Of a stretch of DNA of 64,000 nt, positions 25,793 through 34,752 are shown one piece after another. The notes under the pieces are model-generated. The model was not told the origin of the DNA. It was given only the letters and a program-made list of their open reading frames with translations, and searched no databases. The position numbers were made by a program, and so were the translations under genes. The DNA is from Aminiphilus circumscriptus DSM 16581. GTDB taxonomy: Bacteria > Synergistota > Synergistia > Synergistales > Aminiphilaceae. The DNA is taken from the NCBI RefSeq assembly GCF_000526375.1, contig NZ_JAFY01000002.1:682001-746000 (forward strand), given 5' to 3'. Numbering within the stretch: the stretch's first letter is position 1; every line of letters begins with the position of its first letter.

Positions 25793-28009
25793 ATGAAGGA
25801 ACCGAAAAAAGAGACCGTTTCGAGGAAGAGCGCATGCCGGCGACCGGGGCCGGGGGGGATTCTCCTGTTGCTCGTGGGGATGTGTTCCCTCGTCTTTTTC
25901 GCCGACGGAGTCGCCCGGAGAGCGTCTGCGGCGGAAGAGGGCGTTCCGGAGGGAATGGTGCTCCGGTGGGCGAACGCACTCTATCTCGCGGTTCCTCGGG
26001 AATGGAAGCCCGTTGTGGAGCGGGATGGGGTTGGTTTTTTCAAAGGAAGTCGCCCCGATGCCGGGGCGGACGGCCCGGTGACGATGGTCATGGTGGGGCT
26101 CATGGAAGCGCCTGGAGAGGGCGGCTATCGGGCCTTTCTGGAGGATATCGAGAAGGGCGCGAAAAAGGACAACGTCGCGAACTTCACGAAGCGGGAGGAG
26201 GACATCACCGTCGCGGGACTTCCCGCCCTGTTCTACTCCTTTTCCGGCGACGTGCGGAAGGGGGAGGTCTCCCGCTCCGTGGAGGGACACCTCGTGATCT
26301 GCAAGGAGCCTTGGAAGGATGACAAAATGGCCGATTCTCCCCCGGCGCTTCCCGGGGATCCTCCGGCGGAGCGCTTTCTCCTGGTGATGCTCGGCGGTGA
26401 CGCCGCTTCCATCGAAGCGGAGCGGGAGACCATCAAGCACATGCTCGGCTCTGCCCGCAGGGATGCGCCGCCGCTGCGGGAAGCGGCGCGCATGCCCTAC
26501 GGCACCGAGGGAGAGCGGTTCCGGTTCACCTTCGGCCCGGCCGTGGCCGCCGACGGGGTGCTCGCCCTGGGAGATTCTCGGGCCTACAGGGTGACCCTCT
26601 TCTCGCCCGATGGGGCCGTGCTCGCCGAATGGGGTTCCAAGGGAGAGGGGGACGGCGCCTTTTCCTATCCGAGGGCGCTCGCCTTCGGGCCGGATGGGTC
26701 CGTCTACGTGGCGGACGATCGTTCCGGCTATACGGGGGACGTGCAGCGCTTCTCCAGGGACGGAAGGCTTCTCGCCCGGGTGTCCGTGGGCACCAAACTG
26801 CTCGGAGAGCAGGGAATCAACTACGTCACCCATCTTGGGGTCAGTGAACGCGGAGAGATTTACCTTGCCGGACAAAACTCCCTCGGCGATGGAAATTCCG
26901 CGGGGGTTCTCCGTCTCTCCCCCGAGGGAAACGTTCTCTCACGGTTTCAGGTTCCCCAGGGTTTCCGGGCCATGACGCTCCTGCCGGAAGGAAAGATCGC
27001 CCTGGCCTACGCCCCGGAGGGGGACGTCAGGGCGGAACGCATCGCCGTCCATGCCCCGTCGGGGGAGCGTCTCGCGGAATGGAGCATCTACGGAACCGGA
27101 GCCGGCGGGGAGGACATTGACGAGGGTGTGTACTTCCGCCCAACCTTTCTCGCGGGAGACGCGGAAGGGCGTATCTACGCCTTTGACGACGCGGAGGAGG
27201 CACTCTGGATGTACGGGCCGGACGGGGTGTTTCTTCAGGTCGTTCCGCTGGGGAGGAGCTTCGGGATTCTGGAGGGGCTCGCCGCCACGCCCCGGGGAGA
27301 CCTGATCCTTCAGGAGAGGCCCGGTTCCATGTCCGCCTCGCCCGCGGCGCTGGTGCGCTTCGAGAACGCCTTCCCCGCGAAGGTGCCCGAGGGTGCCCCC
27401 TCCGTGTCAGTATCGCCGCCGGTCGAGACCGCTCCTCCCGTCGCCGCCGGCGAGGATGCTCCGGGCGATCCCCTGCTGGAGGAACTGGAGCGGCTTCGCA
27501 TGGCCCTGACCTTGCGGGAGGAGGGCGCGGCGAAGGAAAAGGCCGGTGACCTCTCCGGCGCGGCGGACCTTTTCCGCAGAAGCCTGGCTCTCGCCCCCGA
27601 CGCGGAGCTGGAGGCGCATCTCGCTGCGCTCGAAAAAAGCCGGGAAACGTCACCCGGGAGCGACGCCTCGCCCGCGCCTCCCTCCGTGCCGACGGACGCT
27701 CTCGCGAGATACGAAGAGGGAGTGTCCCTGCAGCGGCAGGGGCGCTACTACGAGGCCCTCCTCAAGTATCGGGAGAGCCTGGCGGTCAACGAGGATGCCG
27801 CTCTTGCGGACTACGCGGACTCTCTGGAACGCCTTCTCCGGGAGCGTGCGCAGACGCTCGTGGCGCGGGCCATCGCGTACCAGAAGGAAGGACGTCTGGA
27901 AGAGGCCCTCGCGGCATACCGAAAGAGCCTGGAAAGTTATCCCGATCCGCGCATTGCCGCATATGCGGACAAGCTGGAGGCGATCCTGAAGGCCCGCAAA
28001 AATCCCTGA
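25793..28009 (+). CDS. Exported beta-propeller protein with C-terminal TPR-like repeats
   Basis: A 738-residue secreted protein with a long, basic signal peptide (hydrophobic core ILLLLVGMCSLVFFAD, likely cleavage after ASA). Residues about 55-215 are a domain of unknown type. About 235-520 consist of NHL/YVTN-like blades (GDSRAYRVTLFSPDGAVLAEW, YPRALAFGPDGSVYVAD, FSRDGRLLARV), suggesting a six-bladed propeller. The C-terminal 190 residues hold three helical repeats, with EALLKYRESLAVNEDA and EALAAYRKSLESYPDP closely matching the repeats of the preceding gene. The two proteins are encoded 134 bases apart on the same strand and probably work together at the cell surface. The ribosome-binding site is GGGGAGGGA. 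Confidence 0.82.
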   Translation: MKEPKKETVSRKSACRRPGPGGILLLLVGMCSLVFFADGVARRASAAEEGVPEGMVLRWANALYLAVPREWKPVVERDGVGFFKGSRPDAGADGPVTMVMVGLMEAPGEGGYRAFLEDIEKGAKKDNVANFTKREEDITVAGLPALFYSFSGDVRKGEVSRSVEGHLVICKEPWKDDKMADSPPALPGDPPAERFLLVMLGGDAASIEAERETIKHMLGSARRDAPPLREAARMPYGTEGERFRFTFGPAVAADGVLALGDSRAYRVTLFSPDGAVLAEWGSKGEGDGAFSYPRALAFGPDGSVYVADDRSGYTGDVQRFSRDGRLLARVSVGTKLLGEQGINYVTHLGVSERGEIYLAGQNSLGDGNSAGVLRLSPEGNVLSRFQVPQGFRAMTLLPEGKIALAYAPEGDVRAERIAVHAPSGERLAEWSIYGTGAGGEDIDEGVYFRPTFLAGDAEGRIYAFDDAEEALWMYGPDGVFLQVVPLGRSFGILEGLAATPRGDLILQERPGSMSASPAALVRFENAFPAKVPEGAPSVSVSPPVETAPPVAAGEDAPGDPLLEELERLRMALTLREEGAAKEKAGDLSGAADLFRRSLALAPDAELEAHLAALEKSRETSPGSDASPAPPSVPTDALARYEEGVSLQRQGRYYEALLKYRESLAVNEDAALADYADSLERLLRERAQTLVARAIAYQKEGRLEEALAAYRKSLESYPDPRIAAYADKLEAILKARKNP

Positions 28010-28220
28010 GCGCTTCGGGGCGCGTTTCTTCCGAGACGATTTCCCCGATGCCTTTCGGCGTTTTCCTGTTCCGGGGTGCGCTCCATCGCTTTCCGGACGC
28101 AAGGATGGAGCATCGCTTGAAAAAGCGGAGGATATTTTCCTCACGGAATGAACTTTTGGGGTAGAATGTGGCCGTGGAAGCGCACAGAGAAATTCCACAC
28201 TTTGAAAGGAGATGGAAGTC

Positions 28221-29072
28221 GTGGCAAAGAAGGGACGTCTGGAATTCGTCAAGATGAAGCAGGCGGGAGAACAGGTCGCGTGGGTCACCGCCTATGATTT
28301 CCCCACGGCGCAGTTCGTCGAGGCGGCTGGCATGGACATGATCCTCGTGGGCGACTCTCTCGGCATGATCGTGCTGGGCTACCAGGGAACCATTCCCGTC
28401 ACCATGGAGGACTGCATCCGTCATTGCCAGGCCGTGCGCCGGGGTGCACCGAACACGTTCTGCGTGGGGGACATGCCCTTCCTTTCCTATCAGATCTCCG
28501 ACGAGGACGCCGTTCGGAACGCGGGACGCTTCCTCAAGGAAGCGGACATGGACTGCGTGAAGCTCGAAGGAGGCCGCCGGGTCATCACCCGCATCAAGGC
28601 CATCGTGGATGCGGGCATCCTCGTCATCGGCCACATCGGCCTCACCCCCCAGAGTTCGGGTCCTCTCGGCGGCTTCAAGGCCCAGGGGCGCGACGCCGCG
28701 AGCGCCCGGGATCTCATCGAGGATGCGCTGGAGATCGAAAAGGCCGGGGCTTTCGCGCTTCTGCTCGAGGCGGTTCCACCGGAACTCACCCAGTTCCTCG
28801 CGAAGAAGCTCACGATTCCCGTCTATTCCATCGGCGCGGGTGGTCCCTGCGACGGGCAGCTTCTCATCTGCGGCGACATGCTGGGCTACTTCCAGGCCTT
28901 CACGCCCAAGTTCGTCAAGAAGTACGCCAACGTGGCGGAGATCGAGATCAACGCCTTCAAGGAATACGTGTCCGACGTGAAGACCGGCAAGTTCCCCACG
29001 GACGATCACGTGTACCACATCCTGAAGGGCAAGGAAGACGAATTCTACGCCATGCTCAAGGAGTACGAGTAG
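28221..29072 (+). CDS. panB: Ketopantoate hydroxymethyltransferase
   Basis: Transfers a hydroxymethyl group from methylene-tetrahydrofolate to 2-oxoisovalerate, giving ketopantoate for pantothenate and coenzyme A. The 283-residue length is normal. Key positions are present: AYDFPTAQF, the metal ligands in GDSLGM, VGDMPFLSY and KLEGGRR, GHIGLTPQS, and the catalytic Glu in LLLEAVP. The GTG at 28221 (AAGGAG nine bases upstream) is preferred to an ATG at 28212 that touches the ribosome-binding site. No panC or panD is adjacent; instead an aminotransferase follows after 45 bases. Confidence 0.96.
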   Translation: MAKKGRLEFVKMKQAGEQVAWVTAYDFPTAQFVEAAGMDMILVGDSLGMIVLGYQGTIPVTMEDCIRHCQAVRRGAPNTFCVGDMPFLSYQISDEDAVRNAGRFLKEADMDCVKLEGGRRVITRIKAIVDAGILVIGHIGLTPQSSGPLGGFKAQGRDAASARDLIEDALEIEKAGAFALLLEAVPPELTQFLAKKLTIPVYSIGAGGPCDGQLLICGDMLGYFQAFTPKFVKKYANVAEIEINAFKEYVSDVKTGKFPTDDHVYHILKGKEDEFYAMLKEYE

Positions 29073-29117
29073 ACGGAAGCGGGAACGACAGAACGCGAAG
29101 GAGACGGGAGGCACCTC

Positions 29118-30305
29118 ATGCGATTTGCCGAACGCGTGTTTGCCCTTCAGGGAGAGAGCGCCTTCGACGTTCTCTCGAAAGTGCAGCGCATGGAGCGGGA
29201 CGGACGGGACGTGGTGAGCTTCGCCATCGGAGAGCCCGATTTCGACACGCCCGAACACATCAAGGCCGCGGGCATCCGCGCCATCGAGGAGAATCACACC
29301 CATTACACCCCCTCCGCGGGAATCCTTCCCTTTCGGGAGGCCATTGCCCGCTACGTGGAACGTACCCGAGGCATCGATGTCTCTCCCGACGAGGTGGTGG
29401 TCACGCCGGGGGCCAAGCCGATCCTCTTCTGCGGCATTCTGTGCTGCGTCAACCCCGGCGACGAGGTGCTCACGCCGAGCCCGGGATTTCCTACCTACGA
29501 GTCGGTGATCCGCTATGCCGGAGGCGTTCCCGTTCCGCTGCCCTTCGTGGAGGAAAAGAACTTCAGCTTCGATACCGAGACCTTCCGGCGTCTGGTGACG
29601 CCGAAAACGCGCATGGTGCTCCTCAACTTCCCTCACAATCCCACGGGAGGCGTCGCAAGCCGGGAAGACCTCGAAGCCGTCGCGGCCATCGCCCGCGAAA
29701 AGGATCTCTGGGTTCTCTCCGACGAGATCTACCGTGAGATGGCCTACGAGGGAGATGTGCCGAGCATCGCCTCCCTGCCGGGAATGAAGGAGCGTACTAT
29801 CATTCTCGACGGGTTCTCCAAGACCTACGCCATGACGGGGTGGCGTCTCGGCTTCGCTGTTCTTCCCCGGGAACTTGCCGCACACGTTACCAAACTCGTC
29901 ACCAACTCCGTCTCCTGTACGGCCGCCTTTGTGCAGATGGCGGGAATCGCCGCCCTCGAAGGCCCCCAGGACGCGGTCCGCAGCATGGTCGCCGAATACC
30001 GTGCCCGGCGGGATCTCCTCTGCGACGCCCTCGCCACGTTCCCCGGCGTCGTCTGCCAGAAGCCACGGGGTGCCTTCTACGCCTACGCCAACGTTACCGA
30101 GGCCTGCCGCCGTCTTGGCGTGAGCGACAGCAGGGCTTTCCAGGAAAAACTGCTGGAGGAAGCGGGTGTGGCGGTGCTTTCCCGGAACTGTTTCGGTTCG
30201 CGCAATGTCGGAGAAGACCAGGAATACGTGCGTTTCTGCTACGCCACCTCCCGGGAGCGCATCGCCGAGGGGCTTCGCCGTATCCGGGAATTTCTCGAAA
30301 AGTGA
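29118..30305 (+). CDS. PLP-dependent class I/II aminotransferase
   Basis: A cytoplasmic aminotransferase of 395 residues, aspartate-aminotransferase fold. The cofactor lysine is in FSKTYAMTGWRLGF, with NFPHNPTGG (Asn), VLSDEIYREM (Asp and Tyr) and the substrate-carboxylate Arg in VRFCYATS. The N-terminal GEPDFDTPEHIKAA is typical of the family. The substrate is unresolved: aspartate, aromatic or branched-chain amino acids are possible. Its place beside panB hints at supplying or draining 2-oxoisovalerate/valine, but this is inference. GGGAGG precedes the ATG, and a hairpin follows the gene. Confidence 0.93.
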   Translation: MRFAERVFALQGESAFDVLSKVQRMERDGRDVVSFAIGEPDFDTPEHIKAAGIRAIEENHTHYTPSAGILPFREAIARYVERTRGIDVSPDEVVVTPGAKPILFCGILCCVNPGDEVLTPSPGFPTYESVIRYAGGVPVPLPFVEEKNFSFDTETFRRLVTPKTRMVLLNFPHNPTGGVASREDLEAVAAIAREKDLWVLSDEIYREMAYEGDVPSIASLPGMKERTIILDGFSKTYAMTGWRLGFAVLPRELAAHVTKLVTNSVSCTAAFVQMAGIAALEGPQDAVRSMVAEYRARRDLLCDALATFPGVVCQKPRGAFYAYANVTEACRRLGVSDSRAFQEKLLEEAGVAVLSRNCFGSRNVGEDQEYVRFCYATSRERIAEGLRRIREFLEK

Positions 30306-30378
30306 CCCCCCGTGTCCGCCCTTTCCATGAAAGAGTGCGGGTGGGAACCGGAGGGGCTGACAACGGGGAGAAAATGAG

Positions 30379-30409
30379 AGGAGGGGAGCGCCATCGGCGC
30401 TCTCCTCCT
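30379..30409 (+). terminator. Hairpin after the panB-aminotransferase pair
   Basis: A 14-base-pair stem (30379-30392 with 30396-30409, one G-U pair) with a three-base ATC loop, about 75 bases after the aminotransferase stop. The following sequence GCTTTGT is only mildly T-rich. Confidence 0.6.
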
Positions 30410-30942
30410 GCTTTGTGAGGTGGCGCACTATGGATAGCAAGGGGAGTATAGCCTCCTGCCGCATTCCGAAATGCTAGGGAATCCCTGAAAAACTCGCGGA
30501 TGTCGCCGTTTTTCCCTTGAGACCGTACAATGAATTCCAAAGCCGCCGTATTTCTGCGGCGCGACATTTCTTTAAAAAGCCGCGGCGTCTTTCACAAAGA
30601 GTCTGAGATGAGAAACGCCTTCGTCGATGCACACGCAGATCGATTCCGGATACGGACCATGTGCCGCGTATTCCACTGATTCGCCCGGAGCGGCTAGTAT
30701 GCCTGGAAAACCAGAGGGAAACCTCCCTAGGAGCGGGGAGGGGCGACGCTGTCACCTCCAATTGTGTACAATTATTATCTTGCCCGTCACAGTGCCATCG
30801 GGAACGCGAATCCCGAAACCTTTGCGGTGATGTGTGCCGTTTAGCCGTGTGTCCCCGATTGGTGAGCAAGATCATTTTGCGAAAGATATTGCATGTTACC
30901 CTTTTCTTGCGGTGTCCGGTTACACTGATGGCGCTCCCGCAC
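30410..30942. other. Non-coding stretch with a possible insertion-element end
   Basis: About 530 bases without a credible gene. At 30474 CTAG is followed by GGAATCCCTGAAAAA (30478-30492), which matches 13 of 15 positions of the terminal repeat of the miniature elements found at 35229 and 61915 and shares their YTAR-type target. No matching second end was found, so this may be a solo or decayed end. Short GC-rich inverted patches follow it near 30540-30590. Confidence 0.35.
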
Positions 30943-30971
30943 TTGAAGGTGGTTCCCCCTTATGTTAGCAT
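30943..30971 (+). promoter_or_regulatory. Promoter for the NYN-domain gene
   Basis: TTGAAG (30943-30948) and TAGCAT (30966-30971) are 17 bases apart. Transcription would begin near 30978, leaving an untranslated leader of about 215 bases before the gene at 31193. I saw no riboswitch fold in that leader. Confidence 0.5.
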
Positions 30972-31192
30972 GCGGTGTATGCGTTCTTCACGCAGGCAGC
31001 GTTGTCCTTTTCGGAGGTGGAGGTCATGTCGGCTGGTCCGGCCGCTTTCCGTGCCCTCTTTACCGGGGCTTTGCGGAAGAGTTTTTCGTGGTGCCGTGGA
31101 AGCGCATCTTCTGCAGGCGCCCGCCGCGATGACATCGGTTTCCGGTTCTCTTTGTGCGATGTGCCATGAGCGTACCCCGGGGGAGGGGAAAG

Positions 31193-31957
31193 ATGATGAA
31201 GACGCGCTATTTTCGGGCAATCTACATCGACCTGGAGAACATTTCTCCCGAGACGGACCTCCGGCTCCTGTTGGAGGAGATCGCCCTCAAGTCCGACGAC
31301 GAAGAGCTGACCAACGTTTACGCCATCAAGCTGGCCTGCGGGGACAGCAACTCCATCAAAAATTTCCGGGAACAACTTCTGCAGCTCAATTTCGACATCA
31401 GGGAAACGCCCCATCTCTCCAAATCGAGCAAAAAGAACCGCGCAGACCTGATCATTTCCATTGAAGCCTTCGAGAGCCTTTACCAGAAAAACCCCGAGAT
31501 CGACCAGTACATCTTCATCACTTCCGATGCGGATTTCACCGTGGTGATGGACAAGCTCCGGAAATACGGCAGGGAGGTCTGGCTCGTCACGAAGAAGAGC
31601 GACGCGGAGCGTCCCATCTTCAACAGTGCCTGTGATGCGGTGCTCGTGCTGGAGGACTACCGGAAGGGACGCGAGCGGGAGAGCAACGATTCCGGGGGGA
31701 AGAAGTGGGAGTTCCTCTCCGACCTGGGTTTCACCCGGGAAGAGGCGAGCCAGATCAAGCTCGTCCTCGAATCCTTTCCCAAGGATGAATGGCATCACTT
31801 TTCCTCCTTCGGCAACAAGATCAGGAACACCTACAAGGCCTTCACGTACCGGGGAAAGAAACTCAACAGCCAGACCAAACTTTTCAAGGAACTCCGGGAC
31901 CGGAAGATCGTGGAGATCCGCAAGAGCGACGGGGCGGATCAGTTCCGGGTGGAATAG
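31193..31957 (+). CDS. NYN-domain nuclease-like protein with C-terminal winged-helix domain
   Basis: A 254-residue cytoplasmic protein. Residues about 5-160 form a NYN (PIN-like) domain of the LabA/limkain-b1 group, with the acidic metal-site residues in YIDLENIS, NRADLIISIEA and ITSDADFTVVM. Residues about 175-250 form a small helical domain with the outline of an OST-HTH/LOTUS module (LSDLGFTREEASQIKL, WHHFSSFGNKI, FKELRDRKIVEI). Such proteins are thought to act on RNA, but the substrate is unknown. The start at 31193 has GGAGG six bases upstream. A GNAT acetyltransferase gene follows about 90 bases later. Confidence 0.9.
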   Translation: MMKTRYFRAIYIDLENISPETDLRLLLEEIALKSDDEELTNVYAIKLACGDSNSIKNFREQLLQLNFDIRETPHLSKSSKKNRADLIISIEAFESLYQKNPEIDQYIFITSDADFTVVMDKLRKYGREVWLVTKKSDAERPIFNSACDAVLVLEDYRKGRERESNDSGGKKWEFLSDLGFTREEASQIKLVLESFPKDEWHHFSSFGNKIRNTYKAFTYRGKKLNSQTKLFKELRDRKIVEIRKSDGADQFRVE

Positions 31958-32049
31958 GGTCGTTCGTGCCGCACGGGCCGTCCCCGGGTTTTTCGGGAGA
32001 CGGCCCGTTTGCTGTTTCGTGGTCGTGTCGGTTTTCGAAAAGGGAAGTG

Positions 32050-32586
32050 ATGTCCATGGATAGGTTGCGGAAGGGTGCTCACGTTTTTCTTCGGAGGCCC
32101 GTCGCGGCGGACGAGGATGAATTCCTCGCGCTGATGCGGCGGAGCCTGGAGTTTCTCGCTCCCTGGATTTATCCTCCATCGGACGGGGAGGCTTTCCGGG
32201 ACTACCTCCGCGGCCGGGACGGCGAGCGGGACGACGGGTTTTTCCTGTGCCTGAACGACACGGGGGAGATCGCCGGAGTGATCAACCTCAATGCCATCGT
32301 GCGGAGGTGGTTCCAGAGCGCCTATCTCGGCTACTACATGGGTGCGCCCTTCGCGGGGCGGGGGTTCATGACCGAAGGGATCGGGCTCGTCATGTCCTTT
32401 GCCTTCGGCGACCTGGGGCTCCACAGGCTGGAGGCGAACATCCAGCCGGGAAACGCGGCCTCCATCGCCCTGGTGCGCCGCTGCGGTTTCCGCAAGGAAG
32501 GGTATTCTCCCCGCTATCTCAACGTGAACGGCGAGGGGTGGAAGGATCACGAGCGCTGGGCCCGGCTCGCCGACGACGAAGCCTGA
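32050..32586 (+). CDS. GNAT acetyltransferase (RimJ/RimL type)
   Basis: A 178-residue N-acetyltransferase. The order of elements is typical: LRRPVAADEDEFLAL at the start, GEIAGVINLNAI, the acetyl-CoA loop GAPFAGRGFMTEGI, LGLHRLEANIQPGNAAS and LVRRCGFRKEGY. The RimJ/RimL group acetylates protein N-termini or small amines; the substrate here is unknown. The start could be the ATG at 32050 or the one two codons later at 32056; both lie near a modest AGGGA site. It is probably transcribed with the NYN-domain gene. Confidence 0.9.
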   Translation: MSMDRLRKGAHVFLRRPVAADEDEFLALMRRSLEFLAPWIYPPSDGEAFRDYLRGRDGERDDGFFLCLNDTGEIAGVINLNAIVRRWFQSAYLGYYMGAPFAGRGFMTEGIGLVMSFAFGDLGLHRLEANIQPGNAASIALVRRCGFRKEGYSPRYLNVNGEGWKDHERWARLADDEA

Positions 32587-32738
32587 GGTGCCCGGCACCA
32601 CTCTTTCCACCGGTGCGGATGCTCTCCGCAGGCCGTTGACGCACGGAAGCCGTTGCTGTGCGGAAGCCGCAGAGGCTTTCCACCTCTTCGGGGTGGTACG
32701 CCGAAAACAATGGTGAAACGCAAGAGTCCCCTCCGCGC

Positions 32739-34526
32739 CTACTTCTCCGCCCAGCTTTCCGCCACAACCGCCTCGGCCACGACGGGAACGGATGCAAGAA
32801 AGCGGGCTCCCGCGTCCTCCATGGTGCGCGACAGGATTTCCGCGGCGACGGTGGCGTGCTCTTCGGGCACTTCGAGGAGAATTTCGTCGTGCACGGAGGC
32901 GACGATGCGCGCTTCCGTTCCGGAGAGGGCGGCGGGCAGCCTGCCCAGGGCCTCCTTGAGAATGTCCGCTGCGGTTCCCTGGACGGGAGTGTTGAGGCGC
33001 CCGGGAAGCCCCTCGCCGGGAGGAATGCGGCGCAGCCTGCCCGAGAGGGTCCGAACCTCCGCGGAGGGATTTTCCGCTTCCTTCCGGTGCCAGGCGGCGA
33101 TACCGGAATAGGCGTCGAAGAAGCGGGAGCGGAAGTGCTCCGCCTCGCCTCCGGTCATGGCCGCGCCGAAGGTGCTCTGGGCGTAGCGCTGCAGCCCCCG
33201 TGCTCCCATGGCGTAGATGAGGCCGAAGTTGATGGCCTTGGCGAGCTGGCGTTCGCCTTTTGTCACGTCCTCCGGGGCTTTTCCCGTCACAAGCGAGGCG
33301 GTGACGCGATGCAGGTCCTCGCCCGAGCGGTAGGCCTCTCTCATCCGGGCGTCCCCGCTGATTTCCGCGGCCACGCGCAGCTCGATCTGGGAATAGTCCG
33401 CAAGGACGAGGCGCTTGCCCGGCGGCGCGGCGAAGCAGCGTCTGAACCGGGCTTCCCGGGGAATCTGCTGGATGTTGGGCGCCGCGCAGGCAAGGCGACC
33501 CGTGGGGGTGCGCACCTGTGCGTAATGGGAGTGCAGGCGCCCCGTGACGGGATGAATGTGCGCGGCAATGGCATCCCCGAAGGCAGAAGCGGCCTTGGCG
33601 ATCTTTCGGTACTCCAGAAGGGCCTTCACGGCGGGATGATCCGCGAAGGGCTCCAGGTCGCTTCGGGATGTTCCCGTCAGCGGAAGGCCGCCCCGAAGCC
33701 GGAGCGCTTCGAGGAGCTGCTTCGTGCTGTCGGGGTTCACCAGAGCGCCGTCGTCGAAGAGGGAGAGCTGCCCTTGCTGCGGAAGCGCTCCGAGGGCAGC
33801 CCGGAGCGCCTTGAGGGCGGTGGCCTTCTCCTCCCCCAAAGTCGTTCGAAGGGCGTCGAAGCGCTCCCGGGAGAGGGGCATTCCTGTGGCGTGCATTTCC
33901 GCAATCGCGAAAACGCAGTCGAATTCGAGCTTCGCCGTCCCAACGAGTCCCTTGCTTCGCAGGAGGGCCACGAGGGCCTCCCGGAGGGGAAGCAGGATCG
34001 CCGCATCCCGTGCGGCGTAGCAGAGCTGTTCCGGCGACAGGAAGGCGGTGCGCCAGTCGCTGCGTCCCAGCTCTTTGGGGAGGTCCACGCCGAGATGGCG
34101 CGCCGCCAGGGCGCCCAGGCCATGACTGCCGTCGTCCTCGCCGCAGGCCGCAAGCTGGGCCGCCAGCATGGTGTCGAAAAGGGGAGGGGCCACGGGGAGT
34201 TCCTCTCCGGCGAGGAAGGCCAGATCGAAGGCGGCGTTCTGGAAGATCTTCACGGCTTTACCCGTCAGAAGGCGCCGCAGGGGCTCCCGCGCCTCCGCGC
34301 TCCGGATGCGGAACAGGTCCGCCAAAAGCACCGGGCGCTCCGGCGCGGCGATCTGCACCAGGCGGACCCGGCATCGGATCGGGTCGAGTCCCGTGGTTTC
34401 CGTGTCGATGCCGAGGAAAGGGCTCTCGTCGAGGTGGAGTTCTCTGACCGCCTCGGCCAGATCGTCCGCGGAGGAGGCCACGAGAAAGGAGACGGGCAAT
34501 CCGTTGTCGTCCTGGTATCTTTTCAC
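32739..34526 (-). CDS. polA: DNA polymerase I lacking the 5' nuclease domain
   Basis: Family A DNA polymerase of 595 residues made of a 3'-5' exonuclease and a polymerase domain only. Exonuclease motifs are GIDTETTGLD, FQNAAFDLAFL and YAARDAAIL, so proofreading residues are intact. Polymerase motif A is VLADYSQIELR, motif B is KAINFGLIYAMGARGL (Ala replaces the usual Gly after Tyr) and motif C is VASVHDEILLEV. Full-length Pol I would have about 290 more residues at the N-terminus; no 5' nuclease gene is adjacent. The GTG at 34526 follows GGAGG seven bases upstream. It would act in gap filling and repair; a separate nuclease gene elsewhere in the genome is likely. Confidence 0.93.
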   Translation of the reverse strand: MKRYQDDNGLPVSFLVASSADDLAEAVRELHLDESPFLGIDTETTGLDPIRCRVRLVQIAAPERPVLLADLFRIRSAEAREPLRRLLTGKAVKIFQNAAFDLAFLAGEELPVAPPLFDTMLAAQLAACGEDDGSHGLGALAARHLGVDLPKELGRSDWRTAFLSPEQLCYAARDAAILLPLREALVALLRSKGLVGTAKLEFDCVFAIAEMHATGMPLSRERFDALRTTLGEEKATALKALRAALGALPQQGQLSLFDDGALVNPDSTKQLLEALRLRGGLPLTGTSRSDLEPFADHPAVKALLEYRKIAKAASAFGDAIAAHIHPVTGRLHSHYAQVRTPTGRLACAAPNIQQIPREARFRRCFAAPPGKRLVLADYSQIELRVAAEISGDARMREAYRSGEDLHRVTASLVTGKAPEDVTKGERQLAKAINFGLIYAMGARGLQRYAQSTFGAAMTGGEAEHFRSRFFDAYSGIAAWHRKEAENPSAEVRTLSGRLRRIPPGEGLPGRLNTPVQGTAADILKEALGRLPAALSGTEARIVASVHDEILLEVPEEHATVAAEILSRTMEDAGARFLASVPVVAEAVVAESWAEK

Positions 34527-34680
34527 GGCATCGCCTCCGTCGCGGATGTTTCCGGCGGGGAAAACGCACCCTCCTGCATGGTTTCGCTGCACCTGTCATT
34601 GGAGCGCGAGGGGCGGGAGCGGCGTTGCCCCTCCGAAAGGAGTGCTCCGCATTCTGCGATGGTAACACGTGCCGAGAAGA

Positions 34681-34711
34681 GATACCAGCCACCCGAAGGG
34701 TGACTGGTATC
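34681..34711 (-). terminator. Hairpin after the GyrI-like remnant
   Basis: A 14-base-pair stem with one mismatch (34681-34694 with 34698-34711) and a short loop. On the minus strand it is followed by TCTTCTC. It is placed 42 bases after the stop of the GyrI-like frame. Confidence 0.5.
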
Positions 34712-34752
34712 GTGGTGGGGCTCCTCCGCGCACACGCTTCTTTGAAGAGTTG

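Noticed and set aside
22002-25979. A 1325-codon open frame antisense to the large exported protein
   Set aside because: Its product is a low-complexity Arg/Gly/His-rich string with no domain, and the sense frame has a signal anchor, repeats and an HExxH site. Long antisense frames are expected in such GC-rich coding DNA and occur opposite many genes here.
30975-31169. A 64-codon frame in the leader of the NYN-domain gene
   Set aside because: It has no ribosome-binding site and no protein-like features; it is probably part of the untranslated leader.
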